Notes under the pieces: model-generated
Database searches by the model: none
Told to the model about the DNA's origin: nothing
What the model saw: only the letters and a program-made list of their open reading frames with translations
Assembly (NCBI GenBank): GCA_965279355.1
Contig: OZ257155.1
Span: 3,224,001 to 3,288,000 of the forward strand
Direction of reading: 5' to 3'
Source of the DNA: G965279355 sp965279355
GTDB lineage: Bacteria > Pseudomonadota > Alphaproteobacteria > CACIAM-22H2
Length of the DNA: 64,000 nt
Program-made: the position numbers and the translations under genes
Shown here: in pieces, positions 17,487 through 25,270 of the stretch
How positions within the stretch are numbered: position 1 is the first letter of the stretch
Layout of the letters: each line of letters starts with the position of its first letter

Positions 17487-17875
17487 AAGGGGAGGCCGAG
17501 GGCTTGTTCCTCCAAGATGCTTAAGGTGCTGGCCTAATTTGTACCGCGAGATTGCCCGCATTTGCGCTAGTCCAAGTGTCTCCGAAATAAGGGGCTCCGA
17601 ACGCTTTCCTCTAGCCTCAGGCCAACGGGAAAGCGACGTAATGTTGTGCCGACAACGCGGTTATATGGGGGCAGATCACCCAATCTATCCCCAACTATCT
17701 ATTGTGGTAATGCTTGAGTTGATATACTAGGGGATTGATTTTTTGCCGAGTCGTGCCGAGTTGTTGAGGGGATCAGAGCCTTGCTTCGCTCTCTCATTCG
17801 TAAAGGGCTTGACTCTGTTCCTTCCGCCCCCCATTCATGCGCCCTTTGGGCCTCAGCCAAGAGGATCGTCTTCCT
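17487..17875. other. Gene-poor left flank of an AT-richer insert
   Basis: A 389-base stretch with no convincing gene. Base composition drops visibly compared with the preceding genes and stays low to about 19.9 kb. There is a short duplicated word (TGCCGAGT around 17743-17760) but no tRNA, integrase or clear attachment site. Short open frames here lack normal codon use. Confidence 0.6.
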
Positions 17876-18070
17876 ATGTCACAACCCAAAGCCAAGGGTT
17901 CCGAGCCTGCACGGACCACTAGTCGCGCAGGTAGAGCAACAAAGTCAAAGCGTAAAGTACGCGCGAATGCTCTCTCGGAAAAGTTGCACGCGGCCCATCA
18001 AGCAATTGAGAAACTGCACGCCGATAGCTACGTCTCACCGGAGCGTCGGCGCATCCCGTTTACAGTCTAA
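17876..18070 (+). CDS. Small basic protein paired with peptidase-like gene
   Basis: 64 residues from ATG 17876, preceded by GAGGA at suitable distance. The N-terminal half is Lys/Arg/Ser rich and probably disordered (TSRAGRATKSKRKVR). The C-terminal half looks helical (NALSEKLHAAHQAIEKLHAD) and ends SYVSPERRRIPFTV. The stop lies nine bases before the GTG start of the 509-residue gene, so the two form an operon. Codon use is AT-richer than in flanking genes. No family recognised. A role as partner, substrate or regulator of the downstream protein is inferred only from the pairing. Confidence 0.6.
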   Translation: MSQPKAKGSEPARTTSRAGRATKSKRKVRANALSEKLHAAHQAIEKLHADSYVSPERRRIPFTV

Positions 18071-18079
18071 GGGCGACAC

Positions 18080-19609
18080 GTGCCTAACAAGCCCTATGAG
18101 GTCGTCAATTATACTCGTGACGATCTCATAGGGCTTTTTGTTAAGGGTTCTTTCAATGGGAATGGCCACGGCCATGTTCCCCGCAAGCCCCAAGTTGCCT
18201 ATTTAGCCGATTACTGCTCCGAGATTGGCGTTCGTACTCTAGTTTATGAACGAGAGTATTTGGACGTTCATTTTTCAGAAGATCACAGCGGCTACTATGT
18301 TCGCTGCTTCACGAATTACCCGAAACTGTGCTCTCGCATTCATCTGTTTGCTGAAGCGTTTGACGACGCATTTCTGACAGACATTCTTACAGGGAAGAAA
18401 CAACTCGATATTGTGCAGCAGCTCAAATATCGGGGCTTCATGGTTGTCAAACCACTTCCTGAAACAGTCGTTGGAAGAACATGCGTCGTCCCGAATTTCA
18501 AGACCTATAAAAACGCTATTTTCCCAACGCTACGGCCCTATAGGGCTAACTTCTTCGGCATCGATCTCGAGTTGAGGTCACTTCCATTTCAGGAGCAAGA
18601 TCGTGAGGTGGCTGCGTGCGCCACAAGTGCCCTTTGGTCGGTGTTGCACGGCACTGCGAGCCTATTTCAGCACCGTACATTATCGCCTCTTGAGATTACG
18701 CGGAACGCCTTATCGAAATGGCCGATGTATGGCCGAGCTCTTCCAAACGATGGCCTCGATGTTTATCAAATGGCGGGGGTCGTGCGTCACGTCGATCTTG
18801 AGGTCGATCTTTTTTCGGTACGTGAGCAGTATCTATTGCAAGCAAGCGCGTATGCATATCTGAGAGGCGGAGTACCGTTGATCTTGGCTATTGATTTCAA
18901 TCTCGATCCCAATAAAGGATCGCCTGAACTTCATGCAGTAGCTCTAGCTGGGTACGAACTTCGAAAATCGGCACCAGTACCCATCTCGCCAAATAATTTT
19001 CAATTACGAGCGACTAGAGCGGACGTGTTGTTTGCCCACGACGACGGCGTCGGTCCCTTTGCGGCATTGGAGATCACCGCTAAGAACCAGATCATTACCC
19101 AATGGCGGGACGATAACGGCGCTCTGAAAAATGCGTTTGCAGAACAGCTCCTGGTTCCGCTCTACCAGCAGATTAGAACTCCGTTCAAGGATATTCTGGC
19201 GGCGGTCATGGAGTTAGACGTTGTCTTGGAATACATGGGGACGGATCGTGGCCTGACCGTCCTGGCGGATCGCATTGAGTGGGACATTTTTTTGACGGAA
19301 GTAACCAATCTCAAGCGAGAGGTTCGCGAGGACATCGCAATTGCTGAGGATCAGAAACTCAAGCTTCTTGTGGCCAGTTGGCCAAAATTCCTCTGGAGGG
19401 CTGTTGGCTATATCGCAGCAGATCGAAAATTCGATCTGTTGTTTGACGCAACTGATTTATTGCAAGGGAAGCAGATCCTTCACACCATATCTTACGATCA
19501 AAAACTCGAAACGGCCGTCGCCCAAGAGTTGAAGACTATCGATTATGTTCAAGCTGTTAAGCTTGGCCTTACTGAAAAAATTCTGGAACATTTCAAGTCG
19601 CTGCCTTAA
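18080..19609 (+). CDS. Cysteine-peptidase-like (C39/papain-fold-like) protein, undescribed
   Basis: 509 residues from GTG 18080, just downstream of the small basic gene. No signal peptide or transmembrane helix. The central part carries a plausible papain/C39-type triad: Gln171 or Gln173 ahead of C180 in VAACATSALWSVLHG (Cys at the start of a helix), H285 in PELHAVALAGYEL, and D321/D322 in FAHDDGVGPFAALEI. Order and spacing fit the C39-like fold, but no family is recognised, so activity is inferred. The N-terminal ~165 and C-terminal ~170 residues match nothing I know. Base and codon use are AT-richer than the surroundings, a sign of transfer. It may be a defence or conflict effector, though the sequence does not prove it. 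Confidence 0.8.
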   Translation: MPNKPYEVVNYTRDDLIGLFVKGSFNGNGHGHVPRKPQVAYLADYCSEIGVRTLVYEREYLDVHFSEDHSGYYVRCFTNYPKLCSRIHLFAEAFDDAFLTDILTGKKQLDIVQQLKYRGFMVVKPLPETVVGRTCVVPNFKTYKNAIFPTLRPYRANFFGIDLELRSLPFQEQDREVAACATSALWSVLHGTASLFQHRTLSPLEITRNALSKWPMYGRALPNDGLDVYQMAGVVRHVDLEVDLFSVREQYLLQASAYAYLRGGVPLILAIDFNLDPNKGSPELHAVALAGYELRKSAPVPISPNNFQLRATRADVLFAHDDGVGPFAALEITAKNQIITQWRDDNGALKNAFAEQLLVPLYQQIRTPFKDILAAVMELDVVLEYMGTDRGLTVLADRIEWDIFLTEVTNLKREVREDIAIAEDQKLKLLVASWPKFLWRAVGYIAADRKFDLLFDATDLLQGKQILHTISYDQKLETAVAQELKTIDYVQAVKLGLTEKILEHFKSLP

Positions 19610-19901
19610 GCGATGCCGCCCGCGTGATTTGAGTCACTACGTGATCATGTGCCGTGATGTTGGCATTTCGCAGCCACTCCGGCCATTAAGGGCGAATGCG
19701 ATTTCGGCGTAACCGTGGTGTATGTGTGCCGCTGTGCTGCATCGCGCAGTAGAATCCAAACGGATTAAAATTGTATCCAAAAGTGGGTTGACTCCGCCCT
19801 AGGCCCGCCTATTCTCCCCGGCAATAAGCATTATCGTCCCGGGAGAACGCAATTTTGTATCCAATTCAGCCTCATCAGCCCCTTTTGCCTGCGCGGTCCC
19901 C
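19610..19901. promoter_or_regulatory. Right flank of insert and GntR promoter region with two operator candidates
   Basis: 292 bases without a gene. Two copies of TTGTATCCAA lie at 19771-19780 and 19855-19864, both flanked by A/T bases. The sequence is close to the palindromic TTGTATACAA-type sites bound by FCD-class GntR regulators. They sit 122 and 38 bases ahead of the GntR gene, so autoregulation of the operon is likely. The first half of the stretch is still AT-richer than the chromosome. Confidence 0.5.
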
Positions 19902-20648
19902 ATGACCACGCAGCAGGCGCGGGTGGTCGTGCAGTTGCGCGAGATGGTGTTGCGGGGGGAGCTTCCCGCCGGGGAGCGGCTGACCGAGGAGGCGCTGGCC
20001 GAGCGGCTCAAGGTGTCGCGCACGCCGATCCGCGCGGCGCTGCCCGTGCTTGCCCAGGAAGGGCTGCTTACGCCGTCCGAGACGCGCGGCTATTTCGTGC
20101 GCGCGTTTTCCTCGCAGGATGTCTGCGACGCGCTTGATCTGCGTGGGCTGATCGAGGGCATGGCCGGGCGGCTGGTCGCCGAGCGTGGTGCATCGCCGGC
20201 CCTTCTCAAGGATCTGCGCGATTGTCTCGCGGAAGGCGATGCGTTCTTCGCCGCGACGCCGGCCCCGCGCAGCGATGAAGAGCCCTATATGGACATGAAC
20301 GGGCGCTTCCACATCCTGATCATGGAAGCGGCCGGCAGCCGTGTGCTGAGCGATGCGCTGGCGCAGAACAGCCGCATTCCGTTCGCCTCGCCGACCTCGT
20401 TCGCCTTCGGCGATCTGTCGCCTGCGGCGACGCATGAACTTCTCCACTACACCCACCGCCAGCATCACGCCATCGTCGGCGCGCTGGCGCGCGGCGAGTC
20501 CGCGCGGGTCGAAGCCCTGCTGCGCGAACATGCGCAGCCGGTGAAGGACAGCCTCAACCTCAACGCGACGCAAGACCGGCTGGGAACGGTCCCGCTTCGC
20601 GCCACTTCCCTGAAGTCCCAGCCAATGATGAGAGTCGTTTACCCATGA
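19902..20648 (+). CDS. GntR-family regulator, FCD subclass
   Basis: 248 residues. The winged helix is at LTEEALAERLKVSRTPIRAAL and is followed by the all-helical FCD effector domain (DVCDALDLRGLIEGMAGRLV, then FHILIMEAAGS and THRQHHAIVGALARGE), whose Asp/His residues can hold a metal and carboxylate ligand. The stop overlaps the ATG of the first MetE-like gene (ATGA), so regulator and enzyme are co-translated. The region upstream carries two candidate operators. Likely represses the MetE-like genes until a small acid is present. Confidence 0.92.
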   Translation: MTTQQARVVVQLREMVLRGELPAGERLTEEALAERLKVSRTPIRAALPVLAQEGLLTPSETRGYFVRAFSSQDVCDALDLRGLIEGMAGRLVAERGASPALLKDLRDCLAEGDAFFAATPAPRSDEEPYMDMNGRFHILIMEAAGSRVLSDALAQNSRIPFASPTSFAFGDLSPAATHELLHYTHRQHHAIVGALARGESARVEALLREHAQPVKDSLNLNATQDRLGTVPLRATSLKSQPMMRVVYP

Positions 20649-21766
20649 GCCACAAGATCAATCCCCCGTTCCGCGCCGACCATGTCGGCAGCTTCCTGCG
20701 TCCGAAGAACCTTCTTGAGGCGCGCGACCAGAACAAGGCGGGCAAGCTGTCCGCCGCCGATCTGCGCAAGGTCGAAGATGAGGCCATCAAGGGCATCATC
20801 AAGTTCCAGGAAGACCTGGGCGTGAAGTCGGTCACCGACGGCGAATTCCGCCGCACCTTCTTCCACATCGACTTCCTCGAGCAGCTTGCCGGTGTCGAGA
20901 TGAAGGGCGGCATGCAGGTGCAGTTCAAGACGGCCGGCAAGACGATCGAGATGCAGCCGCCGATGCTCTACGTCACGGGCAAGGTGAAGCATGTGAAGCC
21001 GATCGAGGTGGAGAACTTCAAGTTCGTGAAGGCGAACACCAAGAAGGGCACGCCGAAGATGACGATCCCCTCGCCGACCATGCTGCACTTCCGCGGCGGC
21101 CGCGGTGCCATCGACGAGAAGGCCTATCCGGATATCGAGGAGTTCTACAGCGACGTCGCCAAGGCCTATCAGACCGAGATCAAGCTGCTCGCCGATGCCG
21201 GCTGCACCTATCTGCAGATGGACGACACCAACCTCGCCTATCTCTGCGATCCGAAGATGCGTGAGGGTGCCAAGTCGCGCGGCGACGATCCCAACGCGCT
21301 GACGCATCGCTATGCCAAGCTGATCAACGCGGCACTTGAGGGCAAGCCGGCCAACATGGCGATCGGCATCCATCTCTGCCGCGGCAACTTCCAGAGCGCC
21401 TGGGCCGCCGAGGGCGATTACGAGCCGGTGGCTGAAGCGCTGCTCAACGAGATGAACGTCGACACGTATTTCCTGGAGTACGACGACGCACGTTCGGGCG
21501 GCTTCAAGCCGCTGCGCTTCCTGCCCAAGGGCAAAACGGTCGTGCTGGGCCTCGTGTCCTCCAAGCTGGAGGGCATGGAGTCCAAGGACGAGATCAAGAA
21601 GCGCATCGAGGAAGCGGCCAAGTACGCCCCGCTCGACCAGCTCTGCCTGTCGCCGCAATGCGGCTTCTCGTCGACCGTCCACGGCAACGACATTGCCGCC
21701 GATGTGCAGGGGCGCAAGCTGAAGCTGGTGCAGGAAATCGCCCGCGAGGTCTGGGGCGAAGCCTGA
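20645..21766 (+). CDS. MetE-type (cobalamin-independent methionine synthase family) methyltransferase
   Basis: 373 residues, equivalent to the C-terminal catalytic barrel of MetE without the N-terminal duplicated domain. Features: RADHVGSFLRPK at the start, VTDGEFRRTFFHIDF, a MDDTNLAYL strand, and candidate zinc ligands in GIHLCRGN (His, Cys), FLEYDD (Glu) and LSPQCGFSS (Cys). Short MetE-like proteins transfer methyl groups to thiols such as homocysteine, from folate or other donors, or serve catabolic roles. Start ATG 20645 overlaps the GntR stop. The second paralogue lies 328 bases downstream after a block of palindromic repeats. Confidence 0.92.
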   Translation: MSHKINPPFRADHVGSFLRPKNLLEARDQNKAGKLSAADLRKVEDEAIKGIIKFQEDLGVKSVTDGEFRRTFFHIDFLEQLAGVEMKGGMQVQFKTAGKTIEMQPPMLYVTGKVKHVKPIEVENFKFVKANTKKGTPKMTIPSPTMLHFRGGRGAIDEKAYPDIEEFYSDVAKAYQTEIKLLADAGCTYLQMDDTNLAYLCDPKMREGAKSRGDDPNALTHRYAKLINAALEGKPANMAIGIHLCRGNFQSAWAAEGDYEPVAEALLNEMNVDTYFLEYDDARSGGFKPLRFLPKGKTVVLGLVSSKLEGMESKDEIKKRIEEAAKYAPLDQLCLSPQCGFSSTVHGNDIAADVQGRKLKLVQEIAREVWGEA

Positions 21767-21800
21767 GCCTTACCCACGGCACCCTGCCGCTATTTTTCTC

Positions 21801-22073
21801 CGTCACCCCCCGGCTTGACCGGGGGGCCCATCTGCATCCGGATGGGTGCCGCCTATGAAGATGGGTGCCCCGATCAAGTCGGGGCATGACGAGGGATAGA
21901 AAAGCGGATGGGTGCCGCCCTCGGGCTCGACCCGAGGGGCAAGTCGGGGCATGACGAAGAATAGAAGCGGGAGGGTGAGATTGGTCTCGTCGCTCCGGTC
22001 TGTCACCCCGCACTTGATGCGGGGTCCATCGCGCCGCTTGTGACATGGACCCCGCGTCAAGCGCGGGGTGACG
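21801..22073. repeat. Mosaic of GC-rich palindromic repeats between the two MetE-like genes
   Basis: Several imperfect palindromes are packed into this gap. GTCACCCCCCGGCTTGACCG begins near 21802. The word GATGGGTGCC occurs at 21841, 21860 and 21907, and AAGTCGGGGCATGACGA occurs twice (about 21876 and 21941). The last unit, 22002-22072, has arms GTCACCCCGCACTTGATGCG... and ...CGCGGGGTGAC that fold on each other. The same arms occur again at 33533-33662. No gene is present between 21767 and 22094. The repeats may stabilise or end transcripts. Confidence 0.85.
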
Positions 22074-22094
22074 AAAAAAATCAGGGAGAGAAAC

Positions 22095-23231
22095 ATGAAG
22101 CGCAGCACGCACAAGATCCTGACGACCCATGTCGGCAGCCTGCCGGAGCCAAACGGGCTGCATGCCAAAACTCCCGATTATGAGGATCGCCTGAAGGCGG
22201 CGGTGGCTGCGGTCGTGAAGCAGCAGCGCGACATCGGCCTCGATGTCATCAACGAGGGCGAATACACCAAGGCCGGCGACTGGCTGTCCTATATGGACAG
22301 CCGCTTTGGCGGTTATTCCGAGCGCGGCCTTGTCGGCACGCCGCTCCTGATGCAGGGCAAGGACCGCGAGGACTTCGCGGATTTTTATAAATACGCCAGC
22401 GAGAAGGGCACGCTGTTCTATTCGCCGGGCGAACAGATCAAGCTGCGCCGCCCCAACTGGGTGTGCACGGGTCCCATCACCTATCAGGGCGAGGCGGCGA
22501 CGGCGCGCGAAATCGCGATCCTGAAATCGCTGGTGCCGGCGGAGGACGCGTTCCTCACCACCACCGCGCCGGCCAGCCTCGAGGTCTATCGCCAGAACGA
22601 GTTCTACAAGTCGGAAGAGGAATACGTCTACGCGATCGCCGAGGCGATGCGGTTCGAATACGAGCAGGTCGCGAATTCAGGCCTGATCCTGCAGGTCGAC
22701 GATGCGTGGCTGCCGGCCCTCTGGGACCGCATCGGCATGAAGATGGGGCTGGAGGCCTTCCGCAAACGCTGCGCGATGCGCATCGAGGCGCTGAACCATG
22801 CGCTGCGCAACATCCCGGAAGAGAAGATCCGCTATCACCTCTGCTGGGGCAGCTGGCACGGGCCGCACGCGCATGACATCGAGATCAGGCATCTTGTCGA
22901 TCTGATGCTCAAGGCGAAGGCACAGGCCTATCTGGTCGAGGGCGCCAATGCGCGGCACGACCATGAATACGCGGTCTGGGAAAATGTGAAGCTGCCGGCG
23001 GGGAAGATCATCGTTCCCGGCGTCATCACTCATGCGACCGACGTCATCGAGCACCCGGAGCTCGTCTCGCAACGCATCCAGCGTTACGCGAAGCTGGTGG
23101 GTCGCGAAAACGTGATTGCCGGCGCGGATTGTGGGTTCGGCGGCCGTTCGCATCCACAGATAGCGTGGGCGAAGCTGAAAGCGTTAACCGAAGGCGCGGC
23201 CCTCGCCAGCAAGGCGCTGGGTTTTGGTTGA
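22095..23231 (+). CDS. Second MetE-type methyltransferase paralogue
   Basis: 378 residues from ATG 22095 after GGGAGAG. Same single-barrel MetE-like architecture as its neighbour: ILTTHVGSLPEP near the start, VINEGEYTKAGDW, a LQVDDAWLPALW strand, and zinc-ligand candidates in YHLCWGSWHGPH (His, Cys) and IAGADCGFGGRSHPQ (Cys). The Trp/His-rich loop differs from the first copy, so substrates probably differ. It is on the same strand as the GntR-MetE pair; read-through past the palindromes is uncertain. It may act on a methylated aromatic or thioether rather than in methionine synthesis. Confidence 0.9.
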   Translation: MKRSTHKILTTHVGSLPEPNGLHAKTPDYEDRLKAAVAAVVKQQRDIGLDVINEGEYTKAGDWLSYMDSRFGGYSERGLVGTPLLMQGKDREDFADFYKYASEKGTLFYSPGEQIKLRRPNWVCTGPITYQGEAATAREIAILKSLVPAEDAFLTTTAPASLEVYRQNEFYKSEEEYVYAIAEAMRFEYEQVANSGLILQVDDAWLPALWDRIGMKMGLEAFRKRCAMRIEALNHALRNIPEEKIRYHLCWGSWHGPHAHDIEIRHLVDLMLKAKAQAYLVEGANARHDHEYAVWENVKLPAGKIIVPGVITHATDVIEHPELVSQRIQRYAKLVGRENVIAGADCGFGGRSHPQIAWAKLKALTEGAALASKALGFG

Positions 23232-23405
23232 TTCGGAAGAAAACCCGGACAGTCGATTTTCGCTGACTGGTTAACACATTCAAAGGTAGGCGCCGCTGAG
23301 ACGCACACGATAGTTGCGCGTGACAACAGCCCGTAATTTGACAGAAGTCAAAACAGGTTATTCAATCAAATTGAGTATCCGGGGAACGCGCGCGCAGGAG
23401 GCGGG

Positions 23406-24539
23406 GTGGCGTCACAATCCGTGTCGGATGGCCGTAAGGCCTCTGCCGAGACAAGGGCCAGCCTCGAAGCGCTGATCGCGGTGATTCCCGATGGCGCGCT
23501 GGTGGTTGATGCGACCGGACACATCCTTTTTTCCAATGCTTTCAGCGAGAAAATCTTCGGCTATCGTCCGGGTGAACTGAACGGCCATGAGATCGGCCTG
23601 CTGATGCCGGCTCTGGCGGGCGCCACGCCGGCCGACGTCCCGCACGACCCGACCACACCGCTGGCCGGCATCGGCCGCCGCAAGGGCGGCGCGACATTTC
23701 CGGTCGAAGTGACGGGCGGCGAGGTCGTGTGGGGCGGGCAGACCCTGTCGCTGCGCATCATCCGCGATGTGACGGCCCGCGATTCCAACGAAAGCGAACT
23801 CGCCGCGGCGCGCGACACCGCCATCGCCGCCAGCATCGCCAAGACGCACTTCCTGGCGCAGATGAGCCACGAGCTGCGCACGCCGCTGAATGCGATCCTC
23901 GGCTTTTCGGAAATGATTGGGCATCAGCTCTACGGGCCGGTCAGTCCGCAGCGTTATGCCGACTATATCGGCCATATCGTGACCAGCGGCCGGCACCTGC
24001 TGTCGCTGATCGACGACCTGCTGGATATCTCGCGGATCGAAGCCGGCAAGTTCGAGCTGCACGAGGACACGATCGACCTTGCCGAGGTGATCCAGTTCGC
24101 GGTGCTGTCGGTGGAGACCTTGCGGCGGCCCAAGGGCATCGTCATCACCACGTCGCTGCCGCCCGTGCGCCCGATCCTCAAGGCCGATCCCCGCCTGTGC
24201 CGCCAGATGGCGGCGAATCTCCTGTCGAACGCGGTCAAGTTCACCCCGGCCAACGGCCAGGTCGGGGTCACCGTGGCCGACCGGTCCGACGGCGGGCTCG
24301 ACTTCGCGGTCAGCGATACCGGCATCGGCATCGATCCCGAACTGCTGCCCCAGCTTGGCCGGTTCTTCGTGCAGGTGAAGGACTCCTACACCGTCAACAC
24401 CGAAGGCACCGGGATCGGCCTGGCCCTGACCAAGAAATTCGCGGAGCTGCATGGCGGCCGGTTCCGCATCGAAAGCGAACCCAACCGCGGCACCCGCGTC
24501 ACCATCGGCTTCCCGCCCTCGCGGTGTTCGCGCAGCTAA
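23406..24539 (+). CDS. PAS-domain sensor histidine kinase
   Basis: 377 residues from GTG 23406, preceded by GGAGGCGGGG. A single PAS domain (about residues 20-125, ALVVDATGHILFSNAFSEKI and DVTARD exit) leads to the dimerisation helix with the phospho-acceptor H155 in FLAQMSHELRTPLNAILGF. The ATPase domain shows the N box LLSNAVKFTPANG, G1 box VSDTGIGID and G2 box TEGTGIGLALTKK. No transmembrane segment, so a cytosolic sensor. No response-regulator gene is adjacent. It resembles the PleC/DivJ/PdhS-like soluble kinases of Alphaproteobacteria. Confidence 0.92.
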   Translation: MASQSVSDGRKASAETRASLEALIAVIPDGALVVDATGHILFSNAFSEKIFGYRPGELNGHEIGLLMPALAGATPADVPHDPTTPLAGIGRRKGGATFPVEVTGGEVVWGGQTLSLRIIRDVTARDSNESELAAARDTAIAASIAKTHFLAQMSHELRTPLNAILGFSEMIGHQLYGPVSPQRYADYIGHIVTSGRHLLSLIDDLLDISRIEAGKFELHEDTIDLAEVIQFAVLSVETLRRPKGIVITTSLPPVRPILKADPRLCRQMAANLLSNAVKFTPANGQVGVTVADRSDGGLDFAVSDTGIGIDPELLPQLGRFFVQVKDSYTVNTEGTGIGLALTKKFAELHGGRFRIESEPNRGTRVTIGFPPSRCSRS

Positions 24540-24581
24540 GTCCCGTATAGCGGCGCTTTCAAGTTCTTCCGTATTTATGAT

Positions 24582-24723
24582 CTGTCATCCCAGCGAAAGC
24601 TGGGACCCAGCCGTTGGGTGGTCGTCACAGGGACGTTCCAGGGTGACTGCGTCGAGGTCGGGTTATCTGGGTCCCAGCTTTCGCTGGGATGACAATCAAT
24701 TTTTGAACATATGACGGTCGTTG
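24582..24723. repeat. Direct repeat copy A, containing a long hairpin
   Basis: The unit starts CTGTCATCCCAGCGAAAGCT, contains CCGTTGGGTGGTCGTCACAG, and has a right arm CTGGGTCCCAGCTTTCGCTG ending near 24693, complementary to its left arm. The homology with copy B continues for about 30 bases past the hairpin (AATTTTTGAAC.TATGAC.GT). The copies differ at only about ten positions. It lies left of the GIY-YIG gene. Confidence 0.95.
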
Positions 24724-24779
24724 AATATTGGGATGACAGACGGCGGGAATACCGCTGCGTTCCCTTCCGTTATTTGTCC

Positions 24780-25067
24780 ATGGCCTTTTACGTCTACATT
24801 CTCGCCAGCGGGCGGAATGGAACGCTTTATATCGGCGTGACGAACGATTTGGTGCGTCGCGTTGCCGAGCATAAGGATGGGGCTGTCGAGGGGTTTACGA
24901 AACAGTATGCCGTCAACCAGCTCGTCTATTTCGAACAACATGATGCGATCGAGGGTGCGATCCTGCGGGAGAAGCAGATGAAGGCATGGCGGCGGGCCTG
25001 GAAGCTTTCGCTGATCCAGGATCAAAATCGCCGATGGCGCGATCTCTATGAAGAGATATGCCGCTAA
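24780..25067 (+). CDS. GIY-YIG nuclease-domain protein
   Basis: 95 residues from ATG 24780; an upstream ATG at 24711 lies inside the repeat and would add 23 residues of atypical sequence. The fold is a single GIY-YIG domain: FYVYILASGRNGTLYIGVTN gives the paired tyrosines and glycine, the catalytic Arg is in LVRRV, and the Glu ligand lies in QMKAWRR's preceding ILREKQ. It belongs to the small COG2827-type family, whose cellular role is unclear (DNA repair or repeat-associated nuclease). It is bracketed by two copies of a ~140-bp direct repeat. Confidence 0.9.
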   Translation: MAFYVYILASGRNGTLYIGVTNDLVRRVAEHKDGAVEGFTKQYAVNQLVYFEQHDAIEGAILREKQMKAWRRAWKLSLIQDQNRRWRDLYEEICR

Positions 25068-25098
25068 CTTTCGCGCCCGCCATCGCGACTAACCCACT

Positions 25099-25239
25099 CT
25101 GTCATCCCAGCGAAAGCTGGGACCCAGCCGTTGGGTGGTCGTTACAGGGACGTTCCAGGGTGACTGCGGAGAGGTCGGGTTACTTGGGTCCCAGCTTTCG
25201 CTGGGATGACAATAATTTTTGAACCTATGACAGTTGTTG
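25099..25239. repeat. Direct repeat copy B
   Basis: A second copy of the unit at 24582-24723 in the same orientation, with the same inverted arms (left 25099-25128, right ending at 25210) and the same extension AATTTTTGAACCTATGACAGT. It starts 31 bases after the GIY-YIG stop. The gap 25068-25270 otherwise holds nothing. Confidence 0.95.
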
Positions 25240-25270
25240 CGTGTTGGGGCGACAGTGTTGAACCTGTCCC

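Noticed and set aside
17539..17730. Possible small gene at the left edge of the AT-rich island
   Set aside because: No ribosome site, no match to the island's codon pattern, and no conserved-looking feature.
20640..23235. SAM or cobalamin riboswitch ahead of the MetE-like genes
   Set aside because: The first gene overlaps its regulator, leaving no leader, and the gap before the second holds only palindromic repeats without riboswitch core features.
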